55,938 nt of DNA from an uncultured Oscillospiraceae bacterium (lineage in GTDB: Bacteria; Bacillota; Clostridia; Oscillospirales; Ruminococcaceae). Numbering within the stretch: position 1 is the first letter of the stretch; the number at the start of each line of letters is the position of its first letter. The notes beneath the pieces are model-generated. The model did not search any database and was not told the DNA's origin. It worked only from the letters and a program-made list of their open reading frames with translations. The translations under genes and the position numbers were made by a program. Positions 38,117 through 47,341 of this stretch are shown piece after piece. The stretch spans positions 1-55,938 of the forward strand of contig CAKSEE010000015.1 in the NCBI GenBank assembly GCA_934446455.1. Reading direction: 5' to 3'.

Positions 38117-40768
38117 TTATTGCGCGCAGCTGCTGATTGCCTTTACAAGGCTCGCGGCAAAGTGCTTTACCTCGGGACGGTCGGCTATTTCCCAGAGACG
38201 CGAAGTGCATACGCAGGCGCCGTTTTCGCGATAAAGAAGCGCAAGGCGCGACGCGCGCAGCGGGTTATCTATCACCCACACGTCGGGCGCTATGTCCGTG
38301 CCGTCAAGGTTTGCGCAATGGCTGTGCATTACAAGCGAGTACCACTGCGGGGTCGTATGCTCCTCGCAGGGGAAGCCGCCGAGCAGCTCGCTTTGCGTGT
38401 TGATATACAACCCGAGCGTGCCTGTGGGTACCGGCTTGCCCATGCTCTCGGAAATCGACTTGAACATTCCGTAGCACCAGAAATCCGTACAGTATTCGCC
38501 CTTAAGCGCGCCCCCGGGCGCAGCGGGAATGCACAGCGTTCCCTGCTGCGGCTTGTCGGTTATCGGAAGCGTCATGCCGTTGTATTTTATGTATTCCCTT
38601 GTTATCTCAACGTCAATCTGCGGGTAGAACCACAGCGTGTAGGAGTTGGTGACGTTTGTTCCGTCAGCCTGAAGCTCAAGCACAGCGCTTACGGGGACGC
38701 TGCTTTCAAGCTCAAAGGAGATGTCCTGCGCCTTTGCGATTCTCCCCGAAAATTCGCCGACGGCAGATGAACCCGAAGCAACGGTCTTTCCGCCGCACAC
38801 AAGGCGCCAGTTTATCCTGCTTGCGGTGTAATCCGGCTCGGTGCTTGATATCATCAGTCCGCAGCGCACCTGCTCCCCGCAGGTGAAAACAAAGCGCTCA
38901 AGTTCCGCAAGAACTACCGTCCTGCCGCACGAGCTGCGCCAGTCGGACGGCTCCACAAGCCCCTTGCTTTCCATAAACGGGTCGAGAATGCCGACTGTCG
39001 CCGTACCCTGCCCGGGGAAGTCCTGTATGTCAAGAAGCTGGAAGCCCGCCATGTTCCTGCTGCGCAGCGCGGTTTCTATCTCCGCACGGTAGCAGGCAAC
39101 GGAGAGCGCTCCCGACGCCCTGAAAAATCCGCGCCAGTAGGGGAGAAGTCCCTTTTCCCCGGCGGTCTTTCGATAGCCCTCGTAGGTGTCGTGCTTAAGA
39201 GAGCCTGTGTACTTTGCAAGCTCGTCGTAGTTAGGGTAGATGTAATACTGCCCTATCTCATGCGATATAACGGGAACATTCGGCACAAGCGCGCCCGAAG
39301 CGTCCGCGCTTACCTTTTTCATGCCCGTGCCGTACTGTATCAGTATTTCTCCGCCCTCAGAGCCGCCTGAAGCACTTTCGGGTATTATCATCGGGTCGTA
39401 GCTGTGAACGCTGTTCGGCTCGTCCGTCTGGATATGCCCGAACGGCGCGTCGCACGCCGCGTAGCTGCCGCGGATAAGCCTGTCGCGGTCGAAGCGCACT
39501 CCGCTGAAAAGGTCGTCGTGCTCAAGAATACACGGCACAAACTGGAAGTTGTTCGACCCCTGCACATAGAGCTTGTCGGCATTATAGCTCTTATAGCCCG
39601 CAAGAAGCTCGTCAAGACGTTCCTTACTGCCCCAGAGCTCGTTGCCCATTGACATCATAACAAACGACGGGTGGTGTCCGAACTCGCGCAGCATACGGAA
39701 GCCTTCCTCGCGCAGGAACTTATGCTCATCGCCGAATTCATCGGGAATAGTTCCCCAGAATGGCAGCTCGGGCTGCATATATATGCCCATTATATCAGCC
39801 GCAGCGAATGCCGCGTCGGGCGGGCAGCAGGTGTGGAAGCGGTAATGGTTTATGCCGTAGCGCTTTGCAGTTTCAAACACCTTTATCCAGCTTGCAATAT
39901 CGGTCGGCGCAAAGCCCGTTTTGGGGAATACAAGCCCATCGTGTTTTCCGCGCAGGAACGTTTCGCTGCCGTTGATCCGGAGCTTCAGTCCGTCCGCGCT
40001 CAGCTTTCTCATGCCGAAATATAGCTGCCTCATATCCTTACCCGTATTTATTTCAAGCTGTAGAAGCTTCGGCGAATGCTCGCTCCAGAGCGGGTAATCT
40101 CCATTTAGCGCGAGGGTGCATTCAAGCATGCCGTCTGCGTAGTCCGCGCGGGCGCTTGCATATTCGCCGTCCTGGTCGGATACGCGCAGAAGCGCGCTGC
40201 CGCTCTTTTCTCCCGCCATTTCGGCGAGAAGCCTGAGCGTGCCGTTTTCGGGGTCGGGGTAAAGCGTGCAGTATTCCGGAAACGACGTGAACGACAGCAG
40301 TCCTATGCTGCCGGTGATGCCGTTCCAGTTGGTCTGCGTGTCCTGCGAGGTTAAGTGTCCGCCGCCCGTGGGGTAGTCGGTGTTGTCAACGCGCACTATA
40401 AGCTCGTGAGTTCCCGCCCTGAGTCCGGTAAGGTCGTAGCGGTGCGGAGTACACAGCGAGCAATAATCGCCTATATAAGCGCCGTCAAGCCATACGGCGG
40501 TCTTACGTGTTCTTTCAAGAAAAAGCACGCAATTCTGAGCGGCAGCGGTTTCGTCAACGCTAAAGCTGCGCCTGAACCACGCGTACCCCTCAAACATATA
40601 CCTGTCCGTAAGGCAGCCGTACTTCTTGTCGGGATTCACTCTGCCGAGCTTTGCGTGAGAAGTGGTGTCGGGGAGCGCTATTTCAAGCGGAAAGCTTTCG
40701 GGGAGCGCGGTGTTCTTGCTCTCGTCAAGAAATACCTCCCATTTTCCGCTAAGATCTGTAAATGTCAT
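38117..40768 (-). CDS. Glycoside hydrolase family 2 (beta-galactosidase/glucuronidase-like), cytoplasmic
   Basis: A retaining beta-glycosidase of 883 residues without signal peptide, so probably intracellular. An N-terminal jelly-roll (about residues 1-160, with AWFRRSF and AVWLDGAYIGDY), an Ig-like domain, and a TIM barrel (about 260-520) are recognisable. The acid/base pair is Asn376-Glu377 in MSMGNELWG, and the nucleophile is probably Glu504 in ISHEIGQYY. About 350 further residues follow the barrel. Substrate cannot be assigned: the active-site environment differs from LacZ. No sugar transporter is adjacent, and the gene has its own promoter. Confidence 0.85.
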   Translation of the reverse strand: MTFTDLSGKWEVFLDESKNTALPESFPLEIALPDTTSHAKLGRVNPDKKYGCLTDRYMFEGYAWFRRSFSVDETAAAQNCVLFLERTRKTAVWLDGAYIGDYCSLCTPHRYDLTGLRAGTHELIVRVDNTDYPTGGGHLTSQDTQTNWNGITGSIGLLSFTSFPEYCTLYPDPENGTLRLLAEMAGEKSGSALLRVSDQDGEYASARADYADGMLECTLALNGDYPLWSEHSPKLLQLEINTGKDMRQLYFGMRKLSADGLKLRINGSETFLRGKHDGLVFPKTGFAPTDIASWIKVFETAKRYGINHYRFHTCCPPDAAFAAADIMGIYMQPELPFWGTIPDEFGDEHKFLREEGFRMLREFGHHPSFVMMSMGNELWGSKERLDELLAGYKSYNADKLYVQGSNNFQFVPCILEHDDLFSGVRFDRDRLIRGSYAACDAPFGHIQTDEPNSVHSYDPMIIPESASGGSEGGEILIQYGTGMKKVSADASGALVPNVPVISHEIGQYYIYPNYDELAKYTGSLKHDTYEGYRKTAGEKGLLPYWRGFFRASGALSVACYRAEIETALRSRNMAGFQLLDIQDFPGQGTATVGILDPFMESKGLVEPSDWRSSCGRTVVLAELERFVFTCGEQVRCGLMISSTEPDYTASRINWRLVCGGKTVASGSSAVGEFSGRIAKAQDISFELESSVPVSAVLELQADGTNVTNSYTLWFYPQIDVEITREYIKYNGMTLPITDKPQQGTLCIPAAPGGALKGEYCTDFWCYGMFKSISESMGKPVPTGTLGLYINTQSELLGGFPCEEHTTPQWYSLVMHSHCANLDGTDIAPDVWVIDNPLRASRLALLYRENGACVCTSRLWEIADRPEVKHFAASLVKAISSCAQ

Positions 40769-40828
40769 GTCGTACCTCCGAAATTATGCTATGCTGCGCG
40801 CACATATTCACGCGACAGTTCTTTTTAT

Positions 40829-40857
40829 ATTTTATATGTTTATGCCGCTTAAGTCAA
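40829..40857 (-). promoter_or_regulatory. Promoter of the GH2 gene
   Basis: On the minus strand TTGACT (40857-40852), 17-base spacer, TAAAAT (40834-40829). Confidence 0.75.
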
Positions 40858-40876
40858 GGGCTTTTTAACTTTTTTA

Positions 40877-40905
40877 TTGACATACCCCCGCAAAAGATGT
40901 ATACT
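40877..40905 (+). promoter_or_regulatory. Promoter of the yhcC-mocR pair
   Basis: TTGACA (40877-40882), 17-base spacer, TATACT (40900-40905), diverging from the GH2 promoter. Confidence 0.8.
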
Positions 40906-40924
40906 GAAAGGCGGAGGGCGCAAT

Positions 40925-41851
40925 ATGACGGCTTTTTCTTTTTCAGACGACAACAAGCGTTATCACACGCTTTACTATTATAACAAGCACGCGTTCGGCT
41001 GCCGTGTGTACAAGGCGGCGATAGACGCGGGTCTTTCCTGCCCGAACCGCGACGGGCGCTGCGGCACGGGCGGCTGCACGTTTTGCAGCGGCGGCAGCGG
41101 ATATTTCACAAGGGGCGCGCTTTCTGTGAGAGAGCAGTATCTCGCCGAGGAAAAGCGCATACGCGCGAAAAGCCCGAACGCGCTTATTCAGGCGTATTTT
41201 CAGGCGGGGTCCAACACCTATGCCGATGTTGAAACGCTCGCGCGGCTTTACGGACAAGCAATTGAATGCGGCGCGTCTTCCATTTCCGTGGCTACGCGCG
41301 CAGACTGCCTTGACAGGGCGCGCGCCGGGCTTCTCGCGGGTCTGCCCGTGCCTGTGACGGTGGAGCTTGGGCTGCAAACCGTGCATGACAAAACTGCGGC
41401 GCGCGTGAATCGCTGTCACAGCTTTGAGGACTTCCTGCGCGGTTACGCTTTGCTTAAGGAGTACGGGCTGCGCGTATGCGTGCATATTATCAACGGTCTT
41501 CCGCAGGAAACGCGCGATATGATGCTACAGACGGCGGACGTTTTAGGGCGGCTTCGCCCCGACGGAGTAAAGATACACCTGCTTCACGTTATAATTGGAA
41601 CGCCGCTCGCGCAGCTTTACGAAAGCGGCGGCTATCAGCCCATGAACAGGGAGGAGTATATAGATACCGTAGTAGCGCAGCTGGAGCTTTTACCGCCGCA
41701 GACGGTAATCGAGCGCCTGACGGGCGACGGCGATAAAAGAACGCTTCTGGCGCCGCTCTGGAGCGCGGACAAGATAGCGGTACTGGGCGGCATTGACAAG
41801 CGTCAGCGCGAGCTCGACTCGTGGCAGGGAAAGCGCTTTACGGAGGGATAA
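40925..41851 (+). CDS. YhcC-like radical SAM protein (TIGR01212 family)
   Basis: A radical SAM protein of 308 residues. The family cysteine cluster is present near the N-terminus as CPNRDGRCGTGGCTFCSGGS, which departs from plain CxxxCxxC and is characteristic of the YhcC group. Further conserved stretches are AYFQAGSNTYADVETL, VTVELGLQTVHD and VHIINGLPQETRDMML, an Elp3-like core. The substrate of this family is not well established. The ATG at 40925 has GCGGAGGG upstream; an earlier in-frame TTG overlaps the promoter. The stop overlaps the next start (TAATG). Confidence 0.88.
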   Translation: MTAFSFSDDNKRYHTLYYYNKHAFGCRVYKAAIDAGLSCPNRDGRCGTGGCTFCSGGSGYFTRGALSVREQYLAEEKRIRAKSPNALIQAYFQAGSNTYADVETLARLYGQAIECGASSISVATRADCLDRARAGLLAGLPVPVTVELGLQTVHDKTAARVNRCHSFEDFLRGYALLKEYGLRVCVHIINGLPQETRDMMLQTADVLGRLRPDGVKIHLLHVIIGTPLAQLYESGGYQPMNREEYIDTVVAQLELLPPQTVIERLTGDGDKRTLLAPLWSADKIAVLGGIDKRQRELDSWQGKRFTEG

Positions 41852-43176
41852 TGGAGAACTCAAAAAACCTTTACGAGCAGATATACGAGGGCATTAAGGC
41901 CGATATCCTTTCGGGCAGGCTGACGCACGGGCAGCGGCTGCCCTCAAAGCGCGCCTGCGCGGAACGCTACGGGGTGAGCGTGGTTACGGTGGAAAACGCC
42001 TACGCCCAGCTTATTGCAGAGGGTTATGTGCGTTCCGCGCAGCGCAGAGGGTACTTTGTGCAGTACAGCGGCGGCGCGGTAGAGGCTGCGCCCGTGCAGC
42101 CGCCCGAGCCGTTCCCCGAGGAGGAGCAGCAGGCGCACACGGGCGGGGAGAGCTTTCCGTTTACCGTGTGGGCGAGACTTATGCGCAGCGTTATTCTTGA
42201 AAAGGGCGCGGCCATACTACAGCCTGTGCGCCACGGCGGCGCGGAGGAGCTACGCTGCGCCATATCCGACTACCTTTACAGGACGCGCGGCTTTTACGCT
42301 GCACCGCGGCGCATAATCGTCGGCAGCGGCACGGAGTACCTTTACAACCTGCTTGTGCAGTTTTTAGGGCGCGACAAACGCTATGCGGTAGAGGACCCGG
42401 GCTATGACAAACTTTCCAAGATATATGCGCTCTGCGGCGTGCACTGCGAGCATATACCGCTTGACGCCGAGGGCATGAGCGTGCAAATTCTGCGAGAAAG
42501 CAGCGTGGACGTGGCGCATATTTCGCCCGCGCACCACTACCCGACAGGACTTGTTATGCCGATAACCCGCCGCCGCGCGCTTATGGACTGGGCGCAGGAG
42601 GGCGCGCGCTGCATCATAGAGGACGATTACGACAGCGAGTTCCGCTGGAGCGGAAAGCCCGTGCCGTCCATGTTTGGCATGGACGCGGCCGGGCGCGTTA
42701 TTTACATCAACACCTTTTCGCAGACGATAGCGCCGTCTGTGCGCATAAGCTATATGTGCCTGCCGCAGGAGCTCTGCGAGCGATGGGAGAGCGTTATGGG
42801 CTTTTATTCCTGCCCCGTGCCTGCGTTTGAGCAGTACACGCTTGCGCGCTTTATAGCGCAGGGGTATTTCGAGCGGCACATAAACCGCACAAAAAAACGC
42901 TTTCGCCGCATAAGGGAAGCGGTGCTTGCACTTATGCGGTCGTTTCCCGAGGTAAAGGAGATAACAGAGGAGAACGCAGGGCTTCACTTTACCGTAACGA
43001 TAGACGCAAACGCGCAGCGGGTCGTTTCCGCCTGTGCTGAGTGCGGTATCCGCGTAACTGCGCTTTCCGCATTTTACTATGACGCGGACAAGGCTCCGCA
43101 CGGACAGTATGTGGTAAGCTACGCCGCAGCCGATGAAGCGGCGCTTGTAACCCTTGCGGAAAAGTATGAAAGATAA
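41851..43176 (+). CDS. MocR-type GntR/aminotransferase-like regulator lacking the PLP lysine
   Basis: A fusion of an N-terminal GntR winged helix (residues about 5-72, LPSKRACAERYGVSVVTVENAY) with a type I aminotransferase-like domain (about 100-440), as in PdxR and GabR. The pyridine-nitrogen Asp region is kept (IIEDDYDSEF, about residues 255-264). At the position of the PLP-binding lysine in the usual TFSK...P..R.SYM motif this protein reads NTFSQTIAPSVRISYM: Gln291 (codon CAG at 42721-42723) replaces Lys. It therefore may not bind PLP covalently. The ATG overlaps the stop of the radical SAM gene, so they share transcription. No pyridoxal biosynthesis gene is adjacent. Confidence 0.88.
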   Translation: MENSKNLYEQIYEGIKADILSGRLTHGQRLPSKRACAERYGVSVVTVENAYAQLIAEGYVRSAQRRGYFVQYSGGAVEAAPVQPPEPFPEEEQQAHTGGESFPFTVWARLMRSVILEKGAAILQPVRHGGAEELRCAISDYLYRTRGFYAAPRRIIVGSGTEYLYNLLVQFLGRDKRYAVEDPGYDKLSKIYALCGVHCEHIPLDAEGMSVQILRESSVDVAHISPAHHYPTGLVMPITRRRALMDWAQEGARCIIEDDYDSEFRWSGKPVPSMFGMDAAGRVIYINTFSQTIAPSVRISYMCLPQELCERWESVMGFYSCPVPAFEQYTLARFIAQGYFERHINRTKKRFRRIREAVLALMRSFPEVKEITEENAGLHFTVTIDANAQRVVSACAECGIRVTALSAFYYDADKAPHGQYVVSYAAADEAALVTLAEKYER

Positions 43177-43198
43177 CGGACAATTTTCGCAAAAAAGG

Positions 43199-43227
43199 TT
43201 GAATCGGTTTGTGAAATGTGCTATAAT
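43199..43227 (+). promoter_or_regulatory. Sigma-A promoter of the moxR operon
   Basis: TTGAAT (43199-43204), 17-base spacer, TATAAT (43222-43227). Confidence 0.8.
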
Positions 43228-43291
43228 ACAATATGGATATCTGTTTTGGAAAACCGCTTTGTACAACATAACTGAAAGGTCAAATTAACTG

Positions 43292-44245
43292 ATGTCAGAA
43301 TACTACACGAATCAAGAGCTTATACCCTCGCTTGCCGGGGAGATATCAAAGGTAATAAAGGGCAAGAACGACGCTGTGCAGATGATACTTACAGCGCTTC
43401 TTGCGCGCGGTCATGTACTTATAGAGGACGTGCCGGGCGTCGGCAAGACCACGCTTGCCATGGCTCTCGGCAAGGCTACGGGGCTTGACTTCCGCCGCGC
43501 ACAGTTTACGCCCGACGTAATGGCTTCGGACATTACGGGTTTTACAATGTACAACAAGGCGGAGGACCGCTTTGAATACCGCGCGGGTCTTGTCATGACG
43601 AACATTCTGCTTGCGGACGAGATAAACCGCACTTCGCCCAAAACGCAGTCCGCACTGCTTGAAGCTATGGAGGAAAAACGCGTTACGGTAGACGGCACGG
43701 TGCACCGCCTGCCCGAACCGTTTATGGTGATTGCAACGCAGAACTCGCAGGGGTATGTCGGTACATTCCCGCTGCCAGAGGCGCAGCTCGACCGCTTTAT
43801 GATAAAGCTCAGCATGGGCTATCCCTCAGTCGAGGAAGAAGCGAACATGATGTCCGAACGACTGGGTGAAAATCCCGTGGATTCCGTGCGGTGCGTTATG
43901 AACGCCGAGCAGCTTATGCGCTGCATAGAGGACACGGGCAGGGTGGAATTTGCGGACAGCCTTTGCCGCTATGTCGCGCAGCTTGCGGCTGCAACGAGAA
44001 GCCACCCATCCGTAGAGCTTGGCGTAAGCCCGCGCGCTTCGCTTGCCGTAATGCAGGCGAGCCGTGCGCTTGCGTACATTAACGGGCGCAGCTACGTTAT
44101 TCCAGAGGATATTGTGCGGCTGCTGATTCCCGTATGGTCGCACAGAATAGTGCTTAGGCGCGAAACCCGCATGACAAAGCGCACAATCGGCTCCATACTT
44201 GAAGATGTGGTGACGTCTGTAGCGCCGCCCATAAGGCGAAGCTGA
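43292..44245 (+). CDS. MoxR-family AAA+ ATPase
   Basis: A 317-residue AAA+ ATPase. Walker A is VPGVGKTT, Walker B is ILLADEINRTSP, sensor 1 is VIATQNSQGYVGTFPLPEAQLDRF, and the arginine finger region follows. MoxR ATPases act as chaperones or activators, commonly for von Willebrand-type or DUF58 partners. It overlaps the following DUF58 gene by one base (TGATG), the usual pairing. AAAGG lies about 12 bases from the ATG, a rather long spacing. Confidence 0.93.
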   Translation: MSEYYTNQELIPSLAGEISKVIKGKNDAVQMILTALLARGHVLIEDVPGVGKTTLAMALGKATGLDFRRAQFTPDVMASDITGFTMYNKAEDRFEYRAGLVMTNILLADEINRTSPKTQSALLEAMEEKRVTVDGTVHRLPEPFMVIATQNSQGYVGTFPLPEAQLDRFMIKLSMGYPSVEEEANMMSERLGENPVDSVRCVMNAEQLMRCIEDTGRVEFADSLCRYVAQLAAATRSHPSVELGVSPRASLAVMQASRALAYINGRSYVIPEDIVRLLIPVWSHRIVLRRETRMTKRTIGSILEDVVTSVAPPIRRS

Positions 44246-45447
44246 TGAGGCGCAGCAGGTTAATTTACGCGGCAGCGCTGATTGCGTGCATTGTATTTTC
44301 AGTGCTTTATAAGAGCCGTATTTCTGCGGTGCTGCTGTTTACGGTGCTGGGTTATATCCCGCTTGCGCTTGTTTCCTGCGCGGTATGCCTTTTGTGCTTT
44401 AAGGCGGGTTTTGCGGACCGCAGGGGAATATACCGCAAGAACACGCCGTTCGACATAAGGATAATAGTAGCCAACAGGACAATATTTGCGTGCGCCCCCG
44501 TGGAACTTGTGTGCGAGCTTGCCGACAGGGAAACGGGGCTGTTTGCGGAAAAGCGGGTATATGTATCCCTGCCGCCGCTCGGCAGGTGCAGGGTCGCGGT
44601 TTCCTGCCTGCACAGGTACAGAGGCTGCTATACCGCTAAAATAACGCGCATTGCGGCTTACGACCCGCTGCGAATAATCCGCCTTTCACGGCGGCTTGAC
44701 GAGAAAATGACGCAGATATTCCTGCCGCGCAGGATATCATCCGGCGAGCTTGCCGCAGACACGGCAGGGGAGAGCAGCGCCGCGCCGTCAAAGCTGCTTT
44801 CGTGCGAGAAGGAGGACTTCTCCCATGTGCGCAGCTATCACAGCGGCGACCTTGTGCAGCTTGTACACTGGAAGCTTACCGCCAAGACCGACGAGGTGAT
44901 GATAAAGCAGTTTGACGAGATGACCGACCGCCGGATACTTATCCTGTGCGACTACAACACGCAGGGAAGCGGGGAAGAGCAGCTTCAGCGGGCGGATCAG
45001 ATAATTGAAACGGCAGTATCATTCGCACTTTCCGCGGCAGAGGCGGGCGTAAAGGCTGCGGTGGACTTCGGCGCGAACGACAGGAGCTTTTACTGTGAGA
45101 TAAGCGATATGACGGAGTTCAATAGGTTTTTCGAGCTTATGTCGGTACTTCCCGCAAAGCTCGACATATGCGCTTTTTCCGAGCTTATCGAAGAAAACGC
45201 CGACTCGGGCGCTTCGGTGCTGTTTCTTGTCACGCCGCACCTTACGCATGAGCTTATCGCTCAGGCGGACGCTCTTGCAGAGAGCTTTTCGGGAATCGTA
45301 ATACTGGCGCTTGCTGATCTTACGGAAAGCCCGCTTGCATATGAAGCGGAGAACAGCCGCTTCATTTTCCTTAACATTCACGGCGACCCCGAAAGCGGTA
45401 TCCCGCAGGCGATAGCGGAGCTTGAGGAGCGCCGCGCTATGGAGTAA
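44245..45447 (+). CDS. DUF58 domain membrane protein
   Basis: A 400-residue protein with two N-terminal transmembrane helices (about residues 7-52), then a DUF58 domain with the signature region EKEDFSHVRSYHSGDLVQLVHWKLTAK, where the RxYxxGDxxxxxHWK pattern is seen. A von Willebrand factor A-like fold follows (RRILILCDYNTQG). It probably works with the MoxR ATPase encoded upstream. In many clostridia a transglutaminase-like TgpA protein follows; here it does not. Function is unknown, with roles in envelope or protein-complex assembly suggested for the family. Confidence 0.9.
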   Translation: MRRSRLIYAAALIACIVFSVLYKSRISAVLLFTVLGYIPLALVSCAVCLLCFKAGFADRRGIYRKNTPFDIRIIVANRTIFACAPVELVCELADRETGLFAEKRVYVSLPPLGRCRVAVSCLHRYRGCYTAKITRIAAYDPLRIIRLSRRLDEKMTQIFLPRRISSGELAADTAGESSAAPSKLLSCEKEDFSHVRSYHSGDLVQLVHWKLTAKTDEVMIKQFDEMTDRRILILCDYNTQGSGEEQLQRADQIIETAVSFALSAAEAGVKAAVDFGANDRSFYCEISDMTEFNRFFELMSVLPAKLDICAFSELIEENADSGASVLFLVTPHLTHELIAQADALAESFSGIVILALADLTESPLAYEAENSRFIFLNIHGDPESGIPQAIAELEERRAME

Positions 45448-45487
45448 CAGACGGCTCACGCCGAATTTATAGAAAGAGGTATGAACA

Positions 45488-45697
45488 ATGGATATTAAGG
45501 CAAAAATCGAGGAGATTGCAAACAAAATCAAGGCTGACAAAAATTTCGCGCAGGAATTCAAGGCAGACCCTGTAAAGGCGGCTGAAAAGGTTCTCGGCGT
45601 TGACCTGCCCGATGACGCTATCAACAGCATAATCGACGGTGTTAAGGCAAAAATAGACGTTGACGGCATTAAAAATAAGCTCGGCGGGCTTAAGTAA
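45488..45697 (+). CDS. Small acidic/basic helical protein, Nif11-leader-like (69 aa)
   Basis: A 69-residue protein starting MDIKAKIEEIANKIKADKNF. The core AQEFKADPVKAAEKVLGVDL followed by PDDAINSIIDGVKAKI resembles the helical N-terminal region of Nif11/nitrile-hydratase-type leader peptides (pattern F..DP.KA.E...G). It ends KNKLGGLK without the Gly-Gly plus Cys/Ser/Thr-rich core of a modified peptide, and no modifying enzyme or exporter is nearby. AGAGG precedes the ATG. It is 40 bases after DUF58 and 21 before the alcohol dehydrogenase. Such orphan proteins appear in many clostridia; function unknown. Confidence 0.75.
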   Translation: MDIKAKIEEIANKIKADKNFAQEFKADPVKAAEKVLGVDLPDDAINSIIDGVKAKIDVDGIKNKLGGLK

Positions 45698-45718
45698 AAT
45701 TCTGAAAGGCGGAATATT

Positions 45719-46882
45719 ATGCTTGGAAATTTTGTTTATTGCAACCCTACAAAACTGTATTTCGGCAAGGATTCGCTTAAGGAACTGCCCGCGGCGCTTA
45801 AGGACTATGAAAGAATAATGCTGGTTTACGGCGGCGGTTCGATAAAGAAAACGGGGCTTTACGACAAGGTAACGGCTATTCTCAAGGAAAACGGCAAGCA
45901 GGTGTTCGAGGACGGCGGCGTTATGCCAAACCCCACGACAGTAAAGCTTGCGGAGGGCTGCCGCATTGCCCGCGAGAACAACGTTGACTTCATACTCGCC
46001 GTAGGCGGCGGGTCCGTGTGCGACTACTCCAAGGCAGTATCTGCTTCTGCTTACTGCGGCGGCGACCCGTGGGAGATGTTCTATGAGCGCTTTGAAGAGC
46101 CGAGCGGCAGGATTATCCCCGTAGGGTGCGTGCTTACAATGGTGGGCACGGGGTCGGAGATGAACGGCGGCTCTGTAATCACAAACACCGACAAGAAGAT
46201 GAAGGTCGGTCACGTATTCGGAGAGGCGCTCTACCCGCGCTTTGCGATACTTAACCCCGAGGTTACGTTCACGCTGCCCGAATACCAGATGAAAGCGGGC
46301 TTTTTTGACATCATGTCGCACATTCTCGAGCAATATTTCTCGGGTGAGGACGACAACACTTCCGACTACATCATGGAGGGTCTGCTGCGCTCGCTTATAC
46401 ACAGCACAAGGGCGGCAGTCAGAAATCCCCGCGATTACGAGGCGCGCAGCAACATTATGTGGACTGCAACGTGGGCGCTCAACACGCTTGTTGCAATGGG
46501 CAAGTCAACCGACTGGGAAGTGCATATGATAGGGCAGGCGGTAGGCGCGCACACTAACGCAACGCATGGCATGACGCTCTCTGCGGTTTCACTGCCGTAT
46601 TACCGTTACATTCTGCCTTATGGCGTTAAGAAGTTCGCAAGGTATGCAGTAAACGTCTGGGGCATTGACCCTGCGGGCAAAGCCGACGAGCAGACAGCGC
46701 TTGAGGGACTTGAAGCAATGGAGCGCTATATGCGGGAAATAGGGCTTGTGATGAATATTACGGAACTTGGCGTTACCGAAAGCATGATAGACGGAATTGC
46801 TGACAGCACACTTATCATGACGGGCGGCTACAAAGTTCTCACGCGAGGCGAGGTTGTGGAGATACTGCGCAGAAGCCTTTGA
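45719..46882 (+). CDS. Iron-containing alcohol dehydrogenase (BdhA/YqhD-like)
   Basis: A group III alcohol dehydrogenase of 387 residues, probably NADPH-dependent and reducing aldehydes such as butyraldehyde in fermentation. The nucleotide-binding VYGGGSIKKTG (about residues 37-47) and VGGGSVCDYSKA are conserved, as are metal-ligand regions with His (FFDIMSHILEQYF; HMIGQAVGAHTNATHGMTLSA). Length and motifs fit the butanol dehydrogenase branch. AAAGGCGG precedes the ATG. It may be co-transcribed with the moxR operon. Confidence 0.92.
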   Translation: MLGNFVYCNPTKLYFGKDSLKELPAALKDYERIMLVYGGGSIKKTGLYDKVTAILKENGKQVFEDGGVMPNPTTVKLAEGCRIARENNVDFILAVGGGSVCDYSKAVSASAYCGGDPWEMFYERFEEPSGRIIPVGCVLTMVGTGSEMNGGSVITNTDKKMKVGHVFGEALYPRFAILNPEVTFTLPEYQMKAGFFDIMSHILEQYFSGEDDNTSDYIMEGLLRSLIHSTRAAVRNPRDYEARSNIMWTATWALNTLVAMGKSTDWEVHMIGQAVGAHTNATHGMTLSAVSLPYYRYILPYGVKKFARYAVNVWGIDPAGKADEQTALEGLEAMERYMREIGLVMNITELGVTESMIDGIADSTLIMTGGYKVLTRGEVVEILRRSL

Positions 46883-46909
46883 TAAGCCGGTTCGACCGCG
46901 CATGGGCGC

Positions 46910-46931
46910 AAAAAAGCCCGCTTGTGCGGGC
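46910..46931 (-). terminator. Terminator of the DUF2325 gene
   Basis: On the minus strand GCCCGC (46931-46926) pairs with GCGGGC (46921-46916), followed by six T residues. On the plus strand there is no T-run, so it favours the minus gene; the about 95 bases from here to 47025 show no other feature. Confidence 0.75.
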
Positions 46932-47025
46932 ATAGTACAATAAATTTTACTGCGGGGCATCTGCTCCGCAGTTTTCTTATGGAGGGGTGCATGGCAGCGG
47001 ACAGACACAGCCGCCATGCAGGAAA

Positions 47026-47304
47026 TCAGCTGTACTGTTCAAGCACCGTTTTAAGCGCGTTTACGCTTGCGTTGTGGATCCTTACCACGGGAATATCGCT
47101 CTTTTCCGAACGCTGCTTTACAAGGTTTGCCATTTTATGCGAACAGGTATTTGTAAACACAACAAGCAAATCGGGACAGCCTATCTTCTCGGAAAAGTCT
47201 GTCGGCATTTGTGTGAACACCTTTGCCTTGCAGTTATACGCCTTGCAGATGTCTTTATATCGGGTCGCCATGCGGTCGTTTCCGCCTACTACCACCACGC
47301 TCAT
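47026..47304 (-). CDS. DUF2325 domain protein
   Basis: A 92-residue protein of the DUF2325 family with a single alpha/beta domain beginning SVVVVGGNDRMATRYKDIC. Conserved Cys and His positions (CKAYNCKAK; FTNTCSHKMANLV) could bind metal or thiol. The function is unknown. DUF2325 genes often lie near ferrous-iron transport genes in Firmicutes, from memory of genome neighbourhoods. Here the gene stands alone with a consensus-like promoter and the palindrome GGTTAG-N6-CTAACC at its start of transcription, matching the PanE-like gene's operator. AAAGGAG precedes the ATG. Confidence 0.85.
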   Translation of the reverse strand: MSVVVVGGNDRMATRYKDICKAYNCKAKVFTQMPTDFSEKIGCPDLLVVFTNTCSHKMANLVKQRSEKSDIPVVRIHNASVNALKTVLEQYS

Positions 47305-47341
47305 TTTTATTCTCCTTTCAGTCGGCCGCTCTTTTTGTGTC

